From positions 777,501-841,500 of the forward strand of contig NZ_CP083374.1 of the NCBI RefSeq assembly GCF_017488845.2: 64,000 nt of DNA, in the 5' to 3' direction. Every line of letters begins with the position of its first letter. Positions within the stretch are counted from its first letter, which is position 1. The stretch is from Ensifer canadensis. Lineage in GTDB: Bacteria; Pseudomonadota; Alphaproteobacteria; Rhizobiales; Rhizobiaceae. This document shows positions 26,583 through 34,094 of this stretch, one piece after another. A program made the translations under genes and the position numbers. The notes beneath the pieces are model-generated. The model was given only the letters and a program-made list of their open reading frames with translations. It was not told the origin of the DNA and did not search any database.

Positions 26583-26711
26583 AAAGACCGGCATGTTGCG
26601 GTGGCCGCAGCGGCATCGGGCGCGGTTGCATTTGTTACCACGAAAACCCGGGACTTCTATGATCTCCCAGCTGGTATCGGTAGGGCGCATCCTGATGCGC
26701 TTTGTTCGACG
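26583..26711 (+). pseudogene. PIN-domain toxin, C-terminal remnant
   Basis: A short plus-strand frame reads KDRHVAVAAAASGAVAFVTT and KTRDFYDLPAGIGRAHPDAL, which follows the C-terminal pattern of PIN toxins (KDrHVaAAA...ga.aIvT.n.rDF..lp.gi....PD.fl). Upstream and downstream the frame is closed. It is divergent from the HTH antitoxin, which suggests rearrangement of a toxin-antitoxin pair. The rest of the 26453-26851 spacer holds no gene that I can recognise. Confidence 0.4.
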
Positions 26712-26851
26712 CAACGACTTCGAAGGTAAGCGACGTGCTCCATCGGCGAGCTAGCGGCTATCGCAGGCCGACGCTTTGTCGTTGAGCACATGAACGAACA
26801 GGGCTAGCGGAGCGCTCTTGCAGACCAGGCCCGACTACTGACGTGTGCCGC

Positions 26852-27472
26852 TCACACGCTGTCGGCAACCTGTCGCAACGAGGCCGGAAGACTTCGGCAG
26901 GCGGCAATTCGTGGCCCGAGTAGCTGGGCAATGAAACTATGATGGCGCTCGGGAATACCCATCCTGGCTCCGGTAAGTCCGTTGAAAACAAGGTCAGCAA
27001 CTTGCTCACGCCCCAAGGCGGACATAACCAGATCCGAACATAGGATATCAGCGGTCGCGATCACTTGCAGTGCAGCAAATCGATCCGCGGCAATCCTGAG
27101 CGCCTTGCGTTCATCAATGACGACCGTTCGACCGTGCATCACTCCGAGCGCAAGGGTCGCAGCCTCACCGTCGTCCAGCGTCTGTTCAGCGGTCCCGGTG
27201 ACAAGACTGGCGAAGATGAGCTCTCCGTCATCATCGAACGGAACGAATTCGAGAAGTCTATCGTCAACCAGTGCGCGCGCCAGCCCTGCGTCGTCGCGCC
27301 CATTGAAACGGTCAATCAGAAGCTCATCTCGCACAACCGTGCTCGCGCAGAGCGTCACTCCGAATGCTCGGACGATATCCGACGCCCGGCCCGTTGCGTT
27401 TAAGTTGATGATCACGCTCGAATCCACAACGAGGGGAGCCGAGATTTCACCGGAGAATAGAGGTTGCCGCAT
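26852..27472 (-). CDS. PIN-like nuclease, partner of the XRE-ImmA/IrrE protein
   Basis: About 206 residues from MRQPLFSGEISAPLVV. The PIN core is visible: first acid in VVDSSVIINL, then VVRDEL, the acidic pair in DDGEAATLALG, and IDERKALRIAA with a later D in TADIL. PIN domains are metal-dependent RNases, commonly toxins. The gene overlaps the end of the XRE-ImmA gene by 26 bases, so it is translated from the same message as the last gene of a four-gene operon. An alternative ATG lies at 27493. Confidence 0.78.
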   Translation of the reverse strand: MRQPLFSGEISAPLVVDSSVIINLNATGRASDIVRAFGVTLCASTVVRDELLIDRFNGRDDAGLARALVDDRLLEFVPFDDDGELIFASLVTGTAEQTLDDGEAATLALGVMHGRTVVIDERKALRIAADRFAALQVIATADILCSDLVMSALGREQVADLVFNGLTGARMGIPERHHSFIAQLLGPRIAACRSLPASLRQVADSV

Positions 27473-28631
27473 TGGGCCCACTTTCTTCGGCATCTATATC
27501 CATGAGAATGTCGCGCACTTTGACACGGTCCAGGCGTAACATTCTTGAAATCTGGCCTTCGCTAAGAAGTCCTCGTTTGGCTGCTTGGTAGGCCATGAGG
27601 CCGGTCTTGATAGGAACTGGTAGCGCCGCGTCATCCTTCATTCGATCATTTTGGGCCACCTCCCCCAAGACCTGCCTGACATGATCATCCGTGATGCTTC
27701 CATTTGCTTGAAACCAGTCCCAGGTTCCACGTTTGGTCAGCTGCAGCTCTTCGAGCCTTCGCACCATTGCCTCTCGCGAAACGTGAAAGAAATGCGCAAG
27801 AACGATTACGTGGCGGCGAGTGAGGCTGGAAGCGCCGGCAGTCACCTCTTCGAATTTCTGCCGGACGGCCTGAGCTGGAGTAAGGAACCCCCGCGCAAAG
27901 GCATTGGCATATTTTTCCTCTCGGGAGCTTTCCAGTTCGTCAATTTCGCTGACTTCAGCCTGCATTCGCGTCGCCACCAGATGGCCAACCTCGTGGGCTG
28001 CAGTCTGCGTTCGACGATCGAGGGGATGGCTCGCGTTCAGGAGGATGCAAGCGCCAATCGACTCTTCGAATGCGAAGAGCCCGGAAATTTTTCCGGGTAA
28101 GCGGCGGACATAGAGGCGAACACCCATCTGCATTTCCAGAACGGCGCCGATATCAGATATAGGCGCCAGTCCGAGCCCCAGCCAGTGACGCAGCTCCAGC
28201 GCATGTTGCTCCGCCTGCTGGCGAACATCCCCCGCCAGGATTGCGCGCTCGGGCGGAAGGTTTCGGACGTGGGCGATACCAAGAAGCGTTTCCAGCTCGA
28301 CATCCGCACGGACAAGCTGGGCCATCAGTTCCGCTGCCGTATTGACGACCGGTTCGTCATGATCGGCCAGCTTGCGGAACTTAGGCGTGAGCTCAACATG
28401 AACGGCTTCTTTGCGCAGCAGCGCGTTCACGCTCGTGCCGTAGAAGTGGGCGAGTTGCTGGAGTTCGCCAATCTTGACCCTGCGTGCGCCCTTCTCGATT
28501 GCAACGAGGGTGGTACGTGCCGCACCGATCACCGCTGCCGCATCCGCCTGCGTCTTCGCTGCGTTTTCGCGGGCGATGCGCAAGCGTTCGCCGATCTGCT
28601 CCGGACTGAGCTGCTCGTGACTCTCGCTCAT
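27447..28631 (-). CDS. XRE regulator fused to ImmA/IrrE metallopeptidase
   Basis: A 394-residue protein. Residues 11-65 form an XRE helix-turn-helix (GERLRIARENAAKTQADAAA). The central part carries the zinc-protease motif HEVGH at 213-217 with the downstream glutamate in EEKYANAFARGFL, the ImmA/IrrE (COG2856) hallmark. A C-terminal 150-residue part is less conserved. Xre-COG2856 fusions are predicted antitoxins or stress-triggered repressors that cleave a partner. It begins four bases after the QueC-like stop and overlaps the PIN gene, which suggests a sensor-antitoxin for the PIN toxin. I prefer ATG 28631 to 28658. Confidence 0.88.
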   Translation of the reverse strand: MSESHEQLSPEQIGERLRIARENAAKTQADAAAVIGAARTTLVAIEKGARRVKIGELQQLAHFYGTSVNALLRKEAVHVELTPKFRKLADHDEPVVNTAAELMAQLVRADVELETLLGIAHVRNLPPERAILAGDVRQQAEQHALELRHWLGLGLAPISDIGAVLEMQMGVRLYVRRLPGKISGLFAFEESIGACILLNASHPLDRRTQTAAHEVGHLVATRMQAEVSEIDELESSREEKYANAFARGFLTPAQAVRQKFEEVTAGASSLTRRHVIVLAHFFHVSREAMVRRLEELQLTKRGTWDWFQANGSITDDHVRQVLGEVAQNDRMKDDAALPVPIKTGLMAYQAAKRGLLSEGQISRMLRLDRVKVRDILMDIDAEESGPNAATSILR

Positions 28632-28635
28632 GACG

Positions 28636-30012
28636 TCACGCCAACCATTGGGCAACAAATGATTTCGGCCCGAGATCCTTCATAAACGCCTTCCATTCTC
28701 TGTCATGCTGTTCGAGTAGGCCGAAAAGTCTCTCCTCGGCTTCAATTGTCGTCATTTGCAGCTCCTCCGCCAGTTGCCAGGCGTGTCGCTTCAAGCGTGC
28801 GCGGTAGAGGGGGGAAGAGCGCATTTCGGCGAGATGATCAAGATGCAGCGCTCCGGCGATACCATATCGCTGCATTGCCCGGGTGACTTTCGTGAAGCCC
28901 GGGACGACTCCACCCTCGAATTTTTCCGACCGCAGATCTTCCCAAATGTAGTTCTCTATCGGCTCGCTAATCCCGGCAGAATGGAAACTGAGCCTGCGGA
29001 GCATACATGCTGCACAGATTCCGCAATGCCTGCGCGTTTTATCGAACGACGAATTTCTGCTCTGCTGCCAGCAAGAGCGAGTCTTGTTCCACTCTTCAGG
29101 ACTGGATTCGATCGCAGCAAACTCTGCCAGGGTCTGTCCCTTCGTTTTCCAGAGTTGCGGCAATCGAAAATGGATCGAATAATCGAATAGAGCTTCAAAC
29201 ACGTCCTGCATCTTGCGTAGGAAGCGAGGGTGATTGCGATAGTCTTCATAGCCGTGGCTGGTCGGAACAAGAGTCGGTCCTAATGCACCTTGTCCGCTTT
29301 CCGGCATAGCCACGTCATGGGTTCCGACGAGATAAGCGGCCAGCGCGCTTAGTAGGGTGAACTTAAATCCCCGGCTTCGGACCGACGACTCTTTGATCCC
29401 AATCGGCTTCATGTTGACGGAGAATGGAATATTCAGAAACGGTACCTTCCTGCGATCGCGAACGGGCCGATCGTCGGCTTTCGAGCCGACGCGAACCCTG
29501 ATCAACCTATCGATGCGTCCCTGCGCGGCGAGGATTGCCGAGACAGCACGCGAGTCTAAGCCATCGCTGAAGGGCGTAATCGTTCGACCGGGATCGCCCC
29601 ATTCGAACAAGCTTTGTTGTCCGAAATCGTTGTCGGCGCTGACCTTGGCACCGGTGAAGGTCAGTATCCACTCATCTCCGGTCAAAAACTTCAATGCGGC
29701 GGCAATGCAGTCCATCACGCGTGGGTTTTGCCAGAGCGCGACGTCGTGCACGGGCAGCTGCAACTCAATGCGGCGCGCCCAGCCGAAGCCTGGGCGCTTC
29801 ATGGCCTTGTCGCAATACTCGACCGCGGCGATGAGGACCATCGCATCATAAATGCGGCTGTCCCAGTTTTTCGTCCTGTAGTCGTTCAAGTCTTCCGTCT
29901 TGAAGACGATAGCCTTTCCGATTTCGGCCGTGCGCCAGCCTTCTGCCCCTTTAGCCCCGGGTTCCACAACCGCAACTCGGATCATAGGTATTTCCAAGGG
30001 GGCTTCGCTCAT
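28636..30012 (-). CDS. QueC-like PP-loop ATPase of a putative defence operon
   Basis: A 458-residue protein about twice the length of housekeeping QueC. It has the PP-loop SDGLDS at 149-154 (QueC has SGGxDS), RSRGFKFTLLSALAAYL matching the QueC 'RN..fls.A...A' helix, and a cysteine cluster C314-x15-C330-x2-C333-x2-C336 that matches the QueC zinc site in spacing of the last three. The N-terminal 140 residues are unrelated to QueC. QueC-like proteins occur in Qat and some CBASS systems, but the partners here differ. It overlaps the upstream gene by four bases (ATGA). No other queuosine genes are near, so housekeeping preQ0 synthesis is unlikely. Confidence 0.85.
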   Translation of the reverse strand: MSEAPLEIPMIRVAVVEPGAKGAEGWRTAEIGKAIVFKTEDLNDYRTKNWDSRIYDAMVLIAAVEYCDKAMKRPGFGWARRIELQLPVHDVALWQNPRVMDCIAAALKFLTGDEWILTFTGAKVSADNDFGQQSLFEWGDPGRTITPFSDGLDSRAVSAILAAQGRIDRLIRVRVGSKADDRPVRDRRKVPFLNIPFSVNMKPIGIKESSVRSRGFKFTLLSALAAYLVGTHDVAMPESGQGALGPTLVPTSHGYEDYRNHPRFLRKMQDVFEALFDYSIHFRLPQLWKTKGQTLAEFAAIESSPEEWNKTRSCWQQSRNSSFDKTRRHCGICAACMLRRLSFHSAGISEPIENYIWEDLRSEKFEGGVVPGFTKVTRAMQRYGIAGALHLDHLAEMRSSPLYRARLKRHAWQLAEELQMTTIEAEERLFGLLEQHDREWKAFMKDLGPKSFVAQWLA

Positions 30013-30587
30013 AGTGGAGGCCCCTGATCGACGCCGTCGTGCACCGTTGGCGATCTGGTTATGTTGACGGTGCGATCGCCAAGTATTGACCTCGCCATGC
30101 GGTTGAACGTTCCGCCGGCAGTCATCTCCCCGATGGTTTCTCCCATTCGTCGGCGCATTTGCTGGCAGGCGCCTGGACCCGCTTTCACAAGGTAATGCTC
30201 TTCCATCGCGCGAGCGCCGGCGGCCAAGCGTTCGCCAAGCGATGCGGCCAGGCCCTTCTCTACCGCAGCCAGTCCAACATATCCTTCCGAGATAGCCATT
30301 TGCGTTGCCTCGATGGCGCTTGCTGCCAAAGGCTGTACCGATGGATTGACGCGGAGGCGGTCGAGTTGTTCATTCGCGGAAGAAGCCAGCGTGAGAAGAT
30401 CCCAACCGTCAGCTATCGTGACAAGCTGCTTCAAAGCCGGAACAACCTCAATTCTGACATCACGCATGAGTGCGGCTTCAGCCGCCTCGCTGACTTGTTG
30501 AATGCCAAACGCTGGTCTGTACGCCCATGCTGCGACACGTTGGTATCCGTGGCGTAGAGGCAAGCTTTTATGCGGGCCGTCGCTCAT
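30009..30587 (-). CDS. Unknown helical protein, first gene of the QueC-like operon
   Basis: A 192-residue protein with AGGAG seven bases before the ATG. It is mainly helical (AGARAMEEHYLVKAGPGACQ), with no signal peptide or membrane segment and no motif that I recognise. Its stop overlaps the QueC-like ATG, so the two proteins are probably made in fixed ratio and may form a complex. In Qat, a gene of unknown function (qatB) precedes the QueC-like qatC, but I see no basis to claim homology. Confidence 0.7.
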   Translation of the reverse strand: MSDGPHKSLPLRHGYQRVAAWAYRPAFGIQQVSEAAEAALMRDVRIEVVPALKQLVTIADGWDLLTLASSANEQLDRLRVNPSVQPLAASAIEATQMAISEGYVGLAAVEKGLAASLGERLAAGARAMEEHYLVKAGPGACQQMRRRMGETIGEMTAGGTFNRMARSILGDRTVNITRSPTVHDGVDQGPPL

Positions 30588-30684
30588 TGGAATCTCCTAA
30601 TGTCAGGTAACTTGAATTTTTTTATATGACATGTCAACATTCGCGCGTAGATTGATTTTCACCGCACGCATGAAGGGAGAATAG
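30588..30684. promoter_or_regulatory. Divergent promoter region between the two candidate operons
   Basis: This 97-base AT-rich spacer serves both the QueC-like operon (minus) and the hydrolase operon (plus). It has the perfect palindrome TGACATGTCA at 30627-30636 and, on the minus strand, TTGACA, which could act as -35. TGTCA also occurs at 30601. The XRE protein of the minus operon is the obvious candidate to bind here. Operator function is inferred. Confidence 0.5.
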
Positions 30685-31275
30685 ATGAATTCGGATCGCT
30701 ACAAGAGTTTTGACGAACTGGCCGCGTCTGAAGATGCAAGTGCTTTCCGTATCGAGGCAGAAAAACGGAATTCCAGTATCTGCGTGCTTGCTCCCCATGG
30801 TGGAAAGATTGAGCTGGGAACGTCTGATTTGGCCCGAGCAGTTGCTGGCAATCGTCTCAGCTACTACCTGTTTGAGGGCCGAAAACCGAAGGCCAATCGC
30901 GACCTCCATGTGACATCTGCGAACTTCAATCAGCCGCAGGCGATAGCGGTCGTCGAAAGCAGTGATGTTGCCCTAGCAATGCATGGTTGCGAAGGAGATG
31001 GCGAGGTGATCTATCTCGGGGGAAGGCACAGCAAACTGGCTGCAAGCATCGCAAAAGCGCTTTCAAACCGAGGCTTCTCGGTTGGGACTCACAAAAACCC
31101 TTCATTGCAAGGGATCGATCGATCAAACATCTTTAACCGCGGAAAACTAGGAATGGGTGTGCAATTCGAAATTACCCAGGCCCTTCGCGTTCGGCTGACT
31201 GATAAAAAGGGCCAGTTAAAGGCGCCCTCGCTCAAGGACTTTGTCGATGCGATCAACGAAGGACTGAGCCAATGA
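30685..31275 (+). CDS. Poly-gamma-glutamate hydrolase-family protein
   Basis: A 196-residue protein with AGGGAG before the ATG. APHGGKIELGTSDLARAVAG near residue 36 and VTSANFNQPQA near 74 match the zinc-peptidase-like PGA hydrolase family, which in phages degrades gamma-linked poly-glutamate capsules. Further family landmarks are YLGGRHSKLAASIAKAL and a late NIFNRGKLGMGVQFEIT. No signal peptide is present, so the protein should act in the cytoplasm. It heads the plus-strand operon facing the QueC-like operon. Whether it hydrolyses polyglutamate or another isopeptide here is unknown. Confidence 0.85.
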   Translation: MNSDRYKSFDELAASEDASAFRIEAEKRNSSICVLAPHGGKIELGTSDLARAVAGNRLSYYLFEGRKPKANRDLHVTSANFNQPQAIAVVESSDVALAMHGCEGDGEVIYLGGRHSKLAASIAKALSNRGFSVGTHKNPSLQGIDRSNIFNRGKLGMGVQFEITQALRVRLTDKKGQLKAPSLKDFVDAINEGLSQ

Positions 31276-31288
31276 AGGCGCGTGATCT

Positions 31289-31423
31289 GTGACCCTTGTC
31301 GTTGACCACCTACCTCGCATTTTTCAAGCAAACCTCGAACGGCTATTTGTGCGCGTCATCCTACCAACGATGGACGCACTGGTGCCCCATCCCTCCTCGA
31401 AGAAGACGACGCCGGGTCGATGA
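31289..31423 (+). CDS. Small coupled ORF, 44 residues (uncertain)
   Basis: A GTG at 31289 opens a frame VTLVVDHLPRIFQANLERLF that ends in PSSKKTTPGR with a TGA overlapping the ATG of the next gene (ATGA at 31420-31423). The coupling suggests it is translated. It might instead be the N-terminus of the next protein separated by a frameshift. Confidence 0.4.
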   Translation: MTLVVDHLPRIFQANLERLFVRVILPTMDALVPHPSSKKTTPGR

Positions 31424-31959
31424 ATGAGTTTCTGGATCGCGCTGCCGCCCAGGTCAACAATTACACAGCAAACGAGGCAGCCAAGTCCTTTGTGCTAACG
31501 TTGGCCGCCATCTTCGAACGGCAGCTCAGTATTTGGGCAACGTCGACGGGGAGGAAGGATTTGGCGAAGTTGCGCGGCTTCCAAGAGCATCTGCAGGCCT
31601 GCGCCCAGCACGCGGGCGTCAACTTGGCGCCTGACGATCTTGGCGCCGAGCTCGACGAAATGTTCATGGTGGCCAAGGTCGTGCGTCATGGCGAGGGACC
31701 GTCATGCGAGCGCCTTCGTACCATGGCGCCCGCACTCTGGGACCACACGATCGCAGAATATCGTGACCTTCTACCGGGGCCTCCGCGCCCGAGCGAGACA
31801 CTCAGGATCAGAAAGAATGATCTCGTCCGGTATATCCGGGCGACGACGAGGTTCTGGGGCCGGGCGGACCCTTTACCTATGGGCAGTAACGGATCCACCG
31901 TACTGGTCAAGTTGATTGAGCGGAGACGAACCATTGGGCGACGACGACTACATGCATGA
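31420..31959 (+). CDS. Unknown helical protein (possibly HEPN-like), 179 residues
   Basis: I do not recognise a named family. The protein is mostly helical: NEAAKSFVLTLAAIFERQLSIW, then LDEMFMVAKVVRHGEGPSCERL. The 'vvRHGeG' segment at the end of a helix recalls HEPN-type folds (RN..aHG), but the canonical R-x4-6-H spacing is not present. It overlaps both neighbours, so it belongs to one tightly coupled operon with the small ORF and the genes that follow. Confidence 0.65.
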   Translation: MNEFLDRAAAQVNNYTANEAAKSFVLTLAAIFERQLSIWATSTGRKDLAKLRGFQEHLQACAQHAGVNLAPDDLGAELDEMFMVAKVVRHGEGPSCERLRTMAPALWDHTIAEYRDLLPGPPRPSETLRIRKNDLVRYIRATTRFWGRADPLPMGSNGSTVLVKLIERRRTIGRRRLHA

Positions 31960-32725
31960 AGAATATAATGATCGGCCGCGCTATCGCCCGGTCGCCGAAA
32001 TCGGCCCGGGCGAACTTGTCGACGCGCTGATGACCCTTGCCGGGTTTTCTGAGAATACCTTCCTGGTGATGCAAGCCCACCAGCTCGGGATGGTCGACAA
32101 TCTTTTGAACGCGCTGGAAGACGAAGTCATGCGCAATCGGGCCGATGACGATCCGCCTCGCGACAGCATGGCCTTGTTGGGGGCGCTGTCGCATATGTGG
32201 ATTTATGCGGCCTATGAGCTCCAACGGACCTGGCGTCAGCGCTGTGAAGAGGTGATCAAGCTTGCTGATAGCGGCGGGCTGGATCTTAAGGCAGCTCATC
32301 TCGAGCGTGATCTCGGCTACCAGCATTATGACCGTGAACTCAGGGCCGAGCAACTGCGCACCGCACAACAACGTCCGGAGCTGGTCGCACAGATGCGCAC
32401 CGACCTGCGGCGCACGGAAATGGGCTTCACCATGCTGGAATTCATCAGGGTAGCGCTCGCCAAGCATGAGGTGAGCAAAAAGGGCAGCAAGAAGCCGCCG
32501 ATCGCCTTCGCTCCCGGACTGGCGCGGCAGAACCGCTACTGCGGCTCGATGGAATACGAGATGAGCAACGGCGGCACGATCATCGACACCATCACGCGCC
32601 GCGATATCGCCGAGACGATCAGGTTCATCCCTGAAGCCGAGATTCCGAGCGACGACGCACTCGCGGGCTTCCGGGCCTACATGAACCCGCCCGACGTCGA
32701 TCCGTTTGCCAGAGGTAGACCTTGA
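31952..32725 (+). CDS. Unknown helical protein, 257 residues
   Basis: The ATG at 31952 lies inside the end of the previous gene (8-base overlap); a TTG at 31916 in the same frame is an alternative. The middle is helical (SMALLGALSHMWIYAAYELQRTWRQRCEEV) and the C-terminal third has a conserved-looking RRDIAETIRFIPEAEIPSDDAL. No nuclease, ATPase or membrane motif is seen. Its stop overlaps the TTG start of the nuclease gene, so the products are likely partners. Confidence 0.65.
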   Translation: MHEEYNDRPRYRPVAEIGPGELVDALMTLAGFSENTFLVMQAHQLGMVDNLLNALEDEVMRNRADDDPPRDSMALLGALSHMWIYAAYELQRTWRQRCEEVIKLADSGGLDLKAAHLERDLGYQHYDRELRAEQLRTAQQRPELVAQMRTDLRRTEMGFTMLEFIRVALAKHEVSKKGSKKPPIAFAPGLARQNRYCGSMEYEMSNGGTIIDTITRRDIAETIRFIPEAEIPSDDALAGFRAYMNPPDVDPFARGRP

Positions 32726-33774
32726 GCGAAGAGGAGCAACCGGATTCGCCTAAGAGGCAGAAGGCCTTCGACTTACTCGCGTCGGTGGCGGTCTTTGCAC
32801 GCAAGAACGGCATTGCGCTCAACGATCCCACGCTGGTCGATAGCTTCATGGCAGCCGCCGCACCGCGTTTGCGGGAAGCGCTGGCCGATCCGGCACTGAT
32901 CCACGGGTCTAGGGTCGAACGTCTATTCGAAGCGACGGTACTGAGCCTCGGGCACTTCAAGCTTTTGAAGACCGAGGACGTCGGTCGCGTCCACGCCGCT
33001 GAGACCTTGCGCGCGCCGGACTTCCGCATCGTCCTGGATGACGGCGGGCAATGGCTTGTGGAGGTCAAGAACGTACGCAGGACGGACCCCTCCAGGCAGG
33101 AGTTGCGGATGTCGCGGAAGTACCTCGAGTCGGTGCAGGCCTATGCAGATGCCGTTGGAACGCCTTTAAAGCTCGCGATCTACTGGTCGGCGTGGAGGTT
33201 CTGGTCGGTGATCTCGCCGGAGCGCTTTCGGACCCGCAGCGGAGGGCTGCGCGTCTCTATGCAGGAGGCGATGCTCGCCAGCGAATTCGAGCGGCTCGGC
33301 GAAAAGCTAATCATGACCAAGCCGCCATTACGCCTCGTGCTCAGCGCAGCGACGGACGTACCGCGGTCCGTCAGCGACGAGGGCCTTCCTAACTTCATGA
33401 TCGCATCGGCAAGGATCTACAGCCGCGACGTCGAGCTGACTGATCCGAAGGATCGCAAGCTCGCCCAAGTCTTCCTGTTTCATGGAGAATGGAAAGTGGA
33501 GGAACCTATTGCGCTAACGGAAGGTGACAAGATCGTTGGCGTCGAATTCGTTGCAAACCCGGTCGAGCCGACGCATCAAGGCTGGGAAGGGATCGGCTTC
33601 GCTAGCCGGATTTTCAGCAGCTTTTATGCCGAACAGACGATCGACGGCGACCAGGTCATCCAGCTCGATGGGGAACCGGCGCCGGACTGGTTTGCCCCGC
33701 TTGCGAACTGGGATTTCAAGAACAGCAAGTTGCCGCTGTTTCTCGGCGTTATTCAACCTTCGCACGGGCCCTAA
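32722..33774 (+). CDS. PD-(D/E)XK nuclease-like protein, effector candidate
   Basis: A 350-residue protein starting with TTG at 32722, overlapping the previous stop (TTGA), with AGAGG upstream. The catalytic core is clear: RAPDFRIVLDDGG then WLVEVKNVRR, giving D100, E114 and K116, the D-x(n)-ExK triad of restriction-like nucleases. The N-terminal 85 residues are helical and the C-terminal 200 residues are unrecognised and may contact the partner proteins. It is the last gene of the plus-strand operon. A DNA-cutting effector is the simplest reading; the target is unknown. Confidence 0.78.
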   Translation: MSEEEQPDSPKRQKAFDLLASVAVFARKNGIALNDPTLVDSFMAAAAPRLREALADPALIHGSRVERLFEATVLSLGHFKLLKTEDVGRVHAAETLRAPDFRIVLDDGGQWLVEVKNVRRTDPSRQELRMSRKYLESVQAYADAVGTPLKLAIYWSAWRFWSVISPERFRTRSGGLRVSMQEAMLASEFERLGEKLIMTKPPLRLVLSAATDVPRSVSDEGLPNFMIASARIYSRDVELTDPKDRKLAQVFLFHGEWKVEEPIALTEGDKIVGVEFVANPVEPTHQGWEGIGFASRIFSSFYAEQTIDGDQVIQLDGEPAPDWFAPLANWDFKNSKLPLFLGVIQPSHGP

Positions 33775-34094
33775 CCGTCCCCAGTCTCTAAACGCGATTG
33801 TCGAACAGCCGGAAGCGGCGCCTCAGCTCTCCCAATTTGAGCCAATCGCTCATCCTGTACCGATTTGTTAGTCTCGTCGTAGGCGGAACAGAAAACTGGG
33901 TGTTCCGCAATGACCACTAGTCTGCGCCATTCGACCATTTTTCCGGCATGCTGTTAGCAAGCCGCTAAATGCCACGGATTAAAAAGGTGAATTACACGTG
34001 CGCAAAGATGTACTTTGGGTTGCATCGGTCGCAGCTACCGTTATGACACAACCCACGACATCTGGGCTCTCCGCGCGCAAGTGAGAAAATAGCT
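33775..34094. other. 320-base spacer with a hairpin at 33883-33908
   Basis: GCGGAACA and TGTTCCGC form an eight-base stem with a ten-base loop, without a T run, about 110 bases after the nuclease stop. It may end the operon message. No gene is seen. Confidence 0.4.

Noticed and set aside
28636..30012. Housekeeping queuosine gene queC
   Set aside because: The protein is twice the usual length, no queD, queE or queF is near, and it sits in an operon with toxin-like genes.
26852..30587. Qat or CBASS system
   Set aside because: No KAP ATPase, TatD nuclease, cyclase or known effector is present; only the QueC-like gene is shared.
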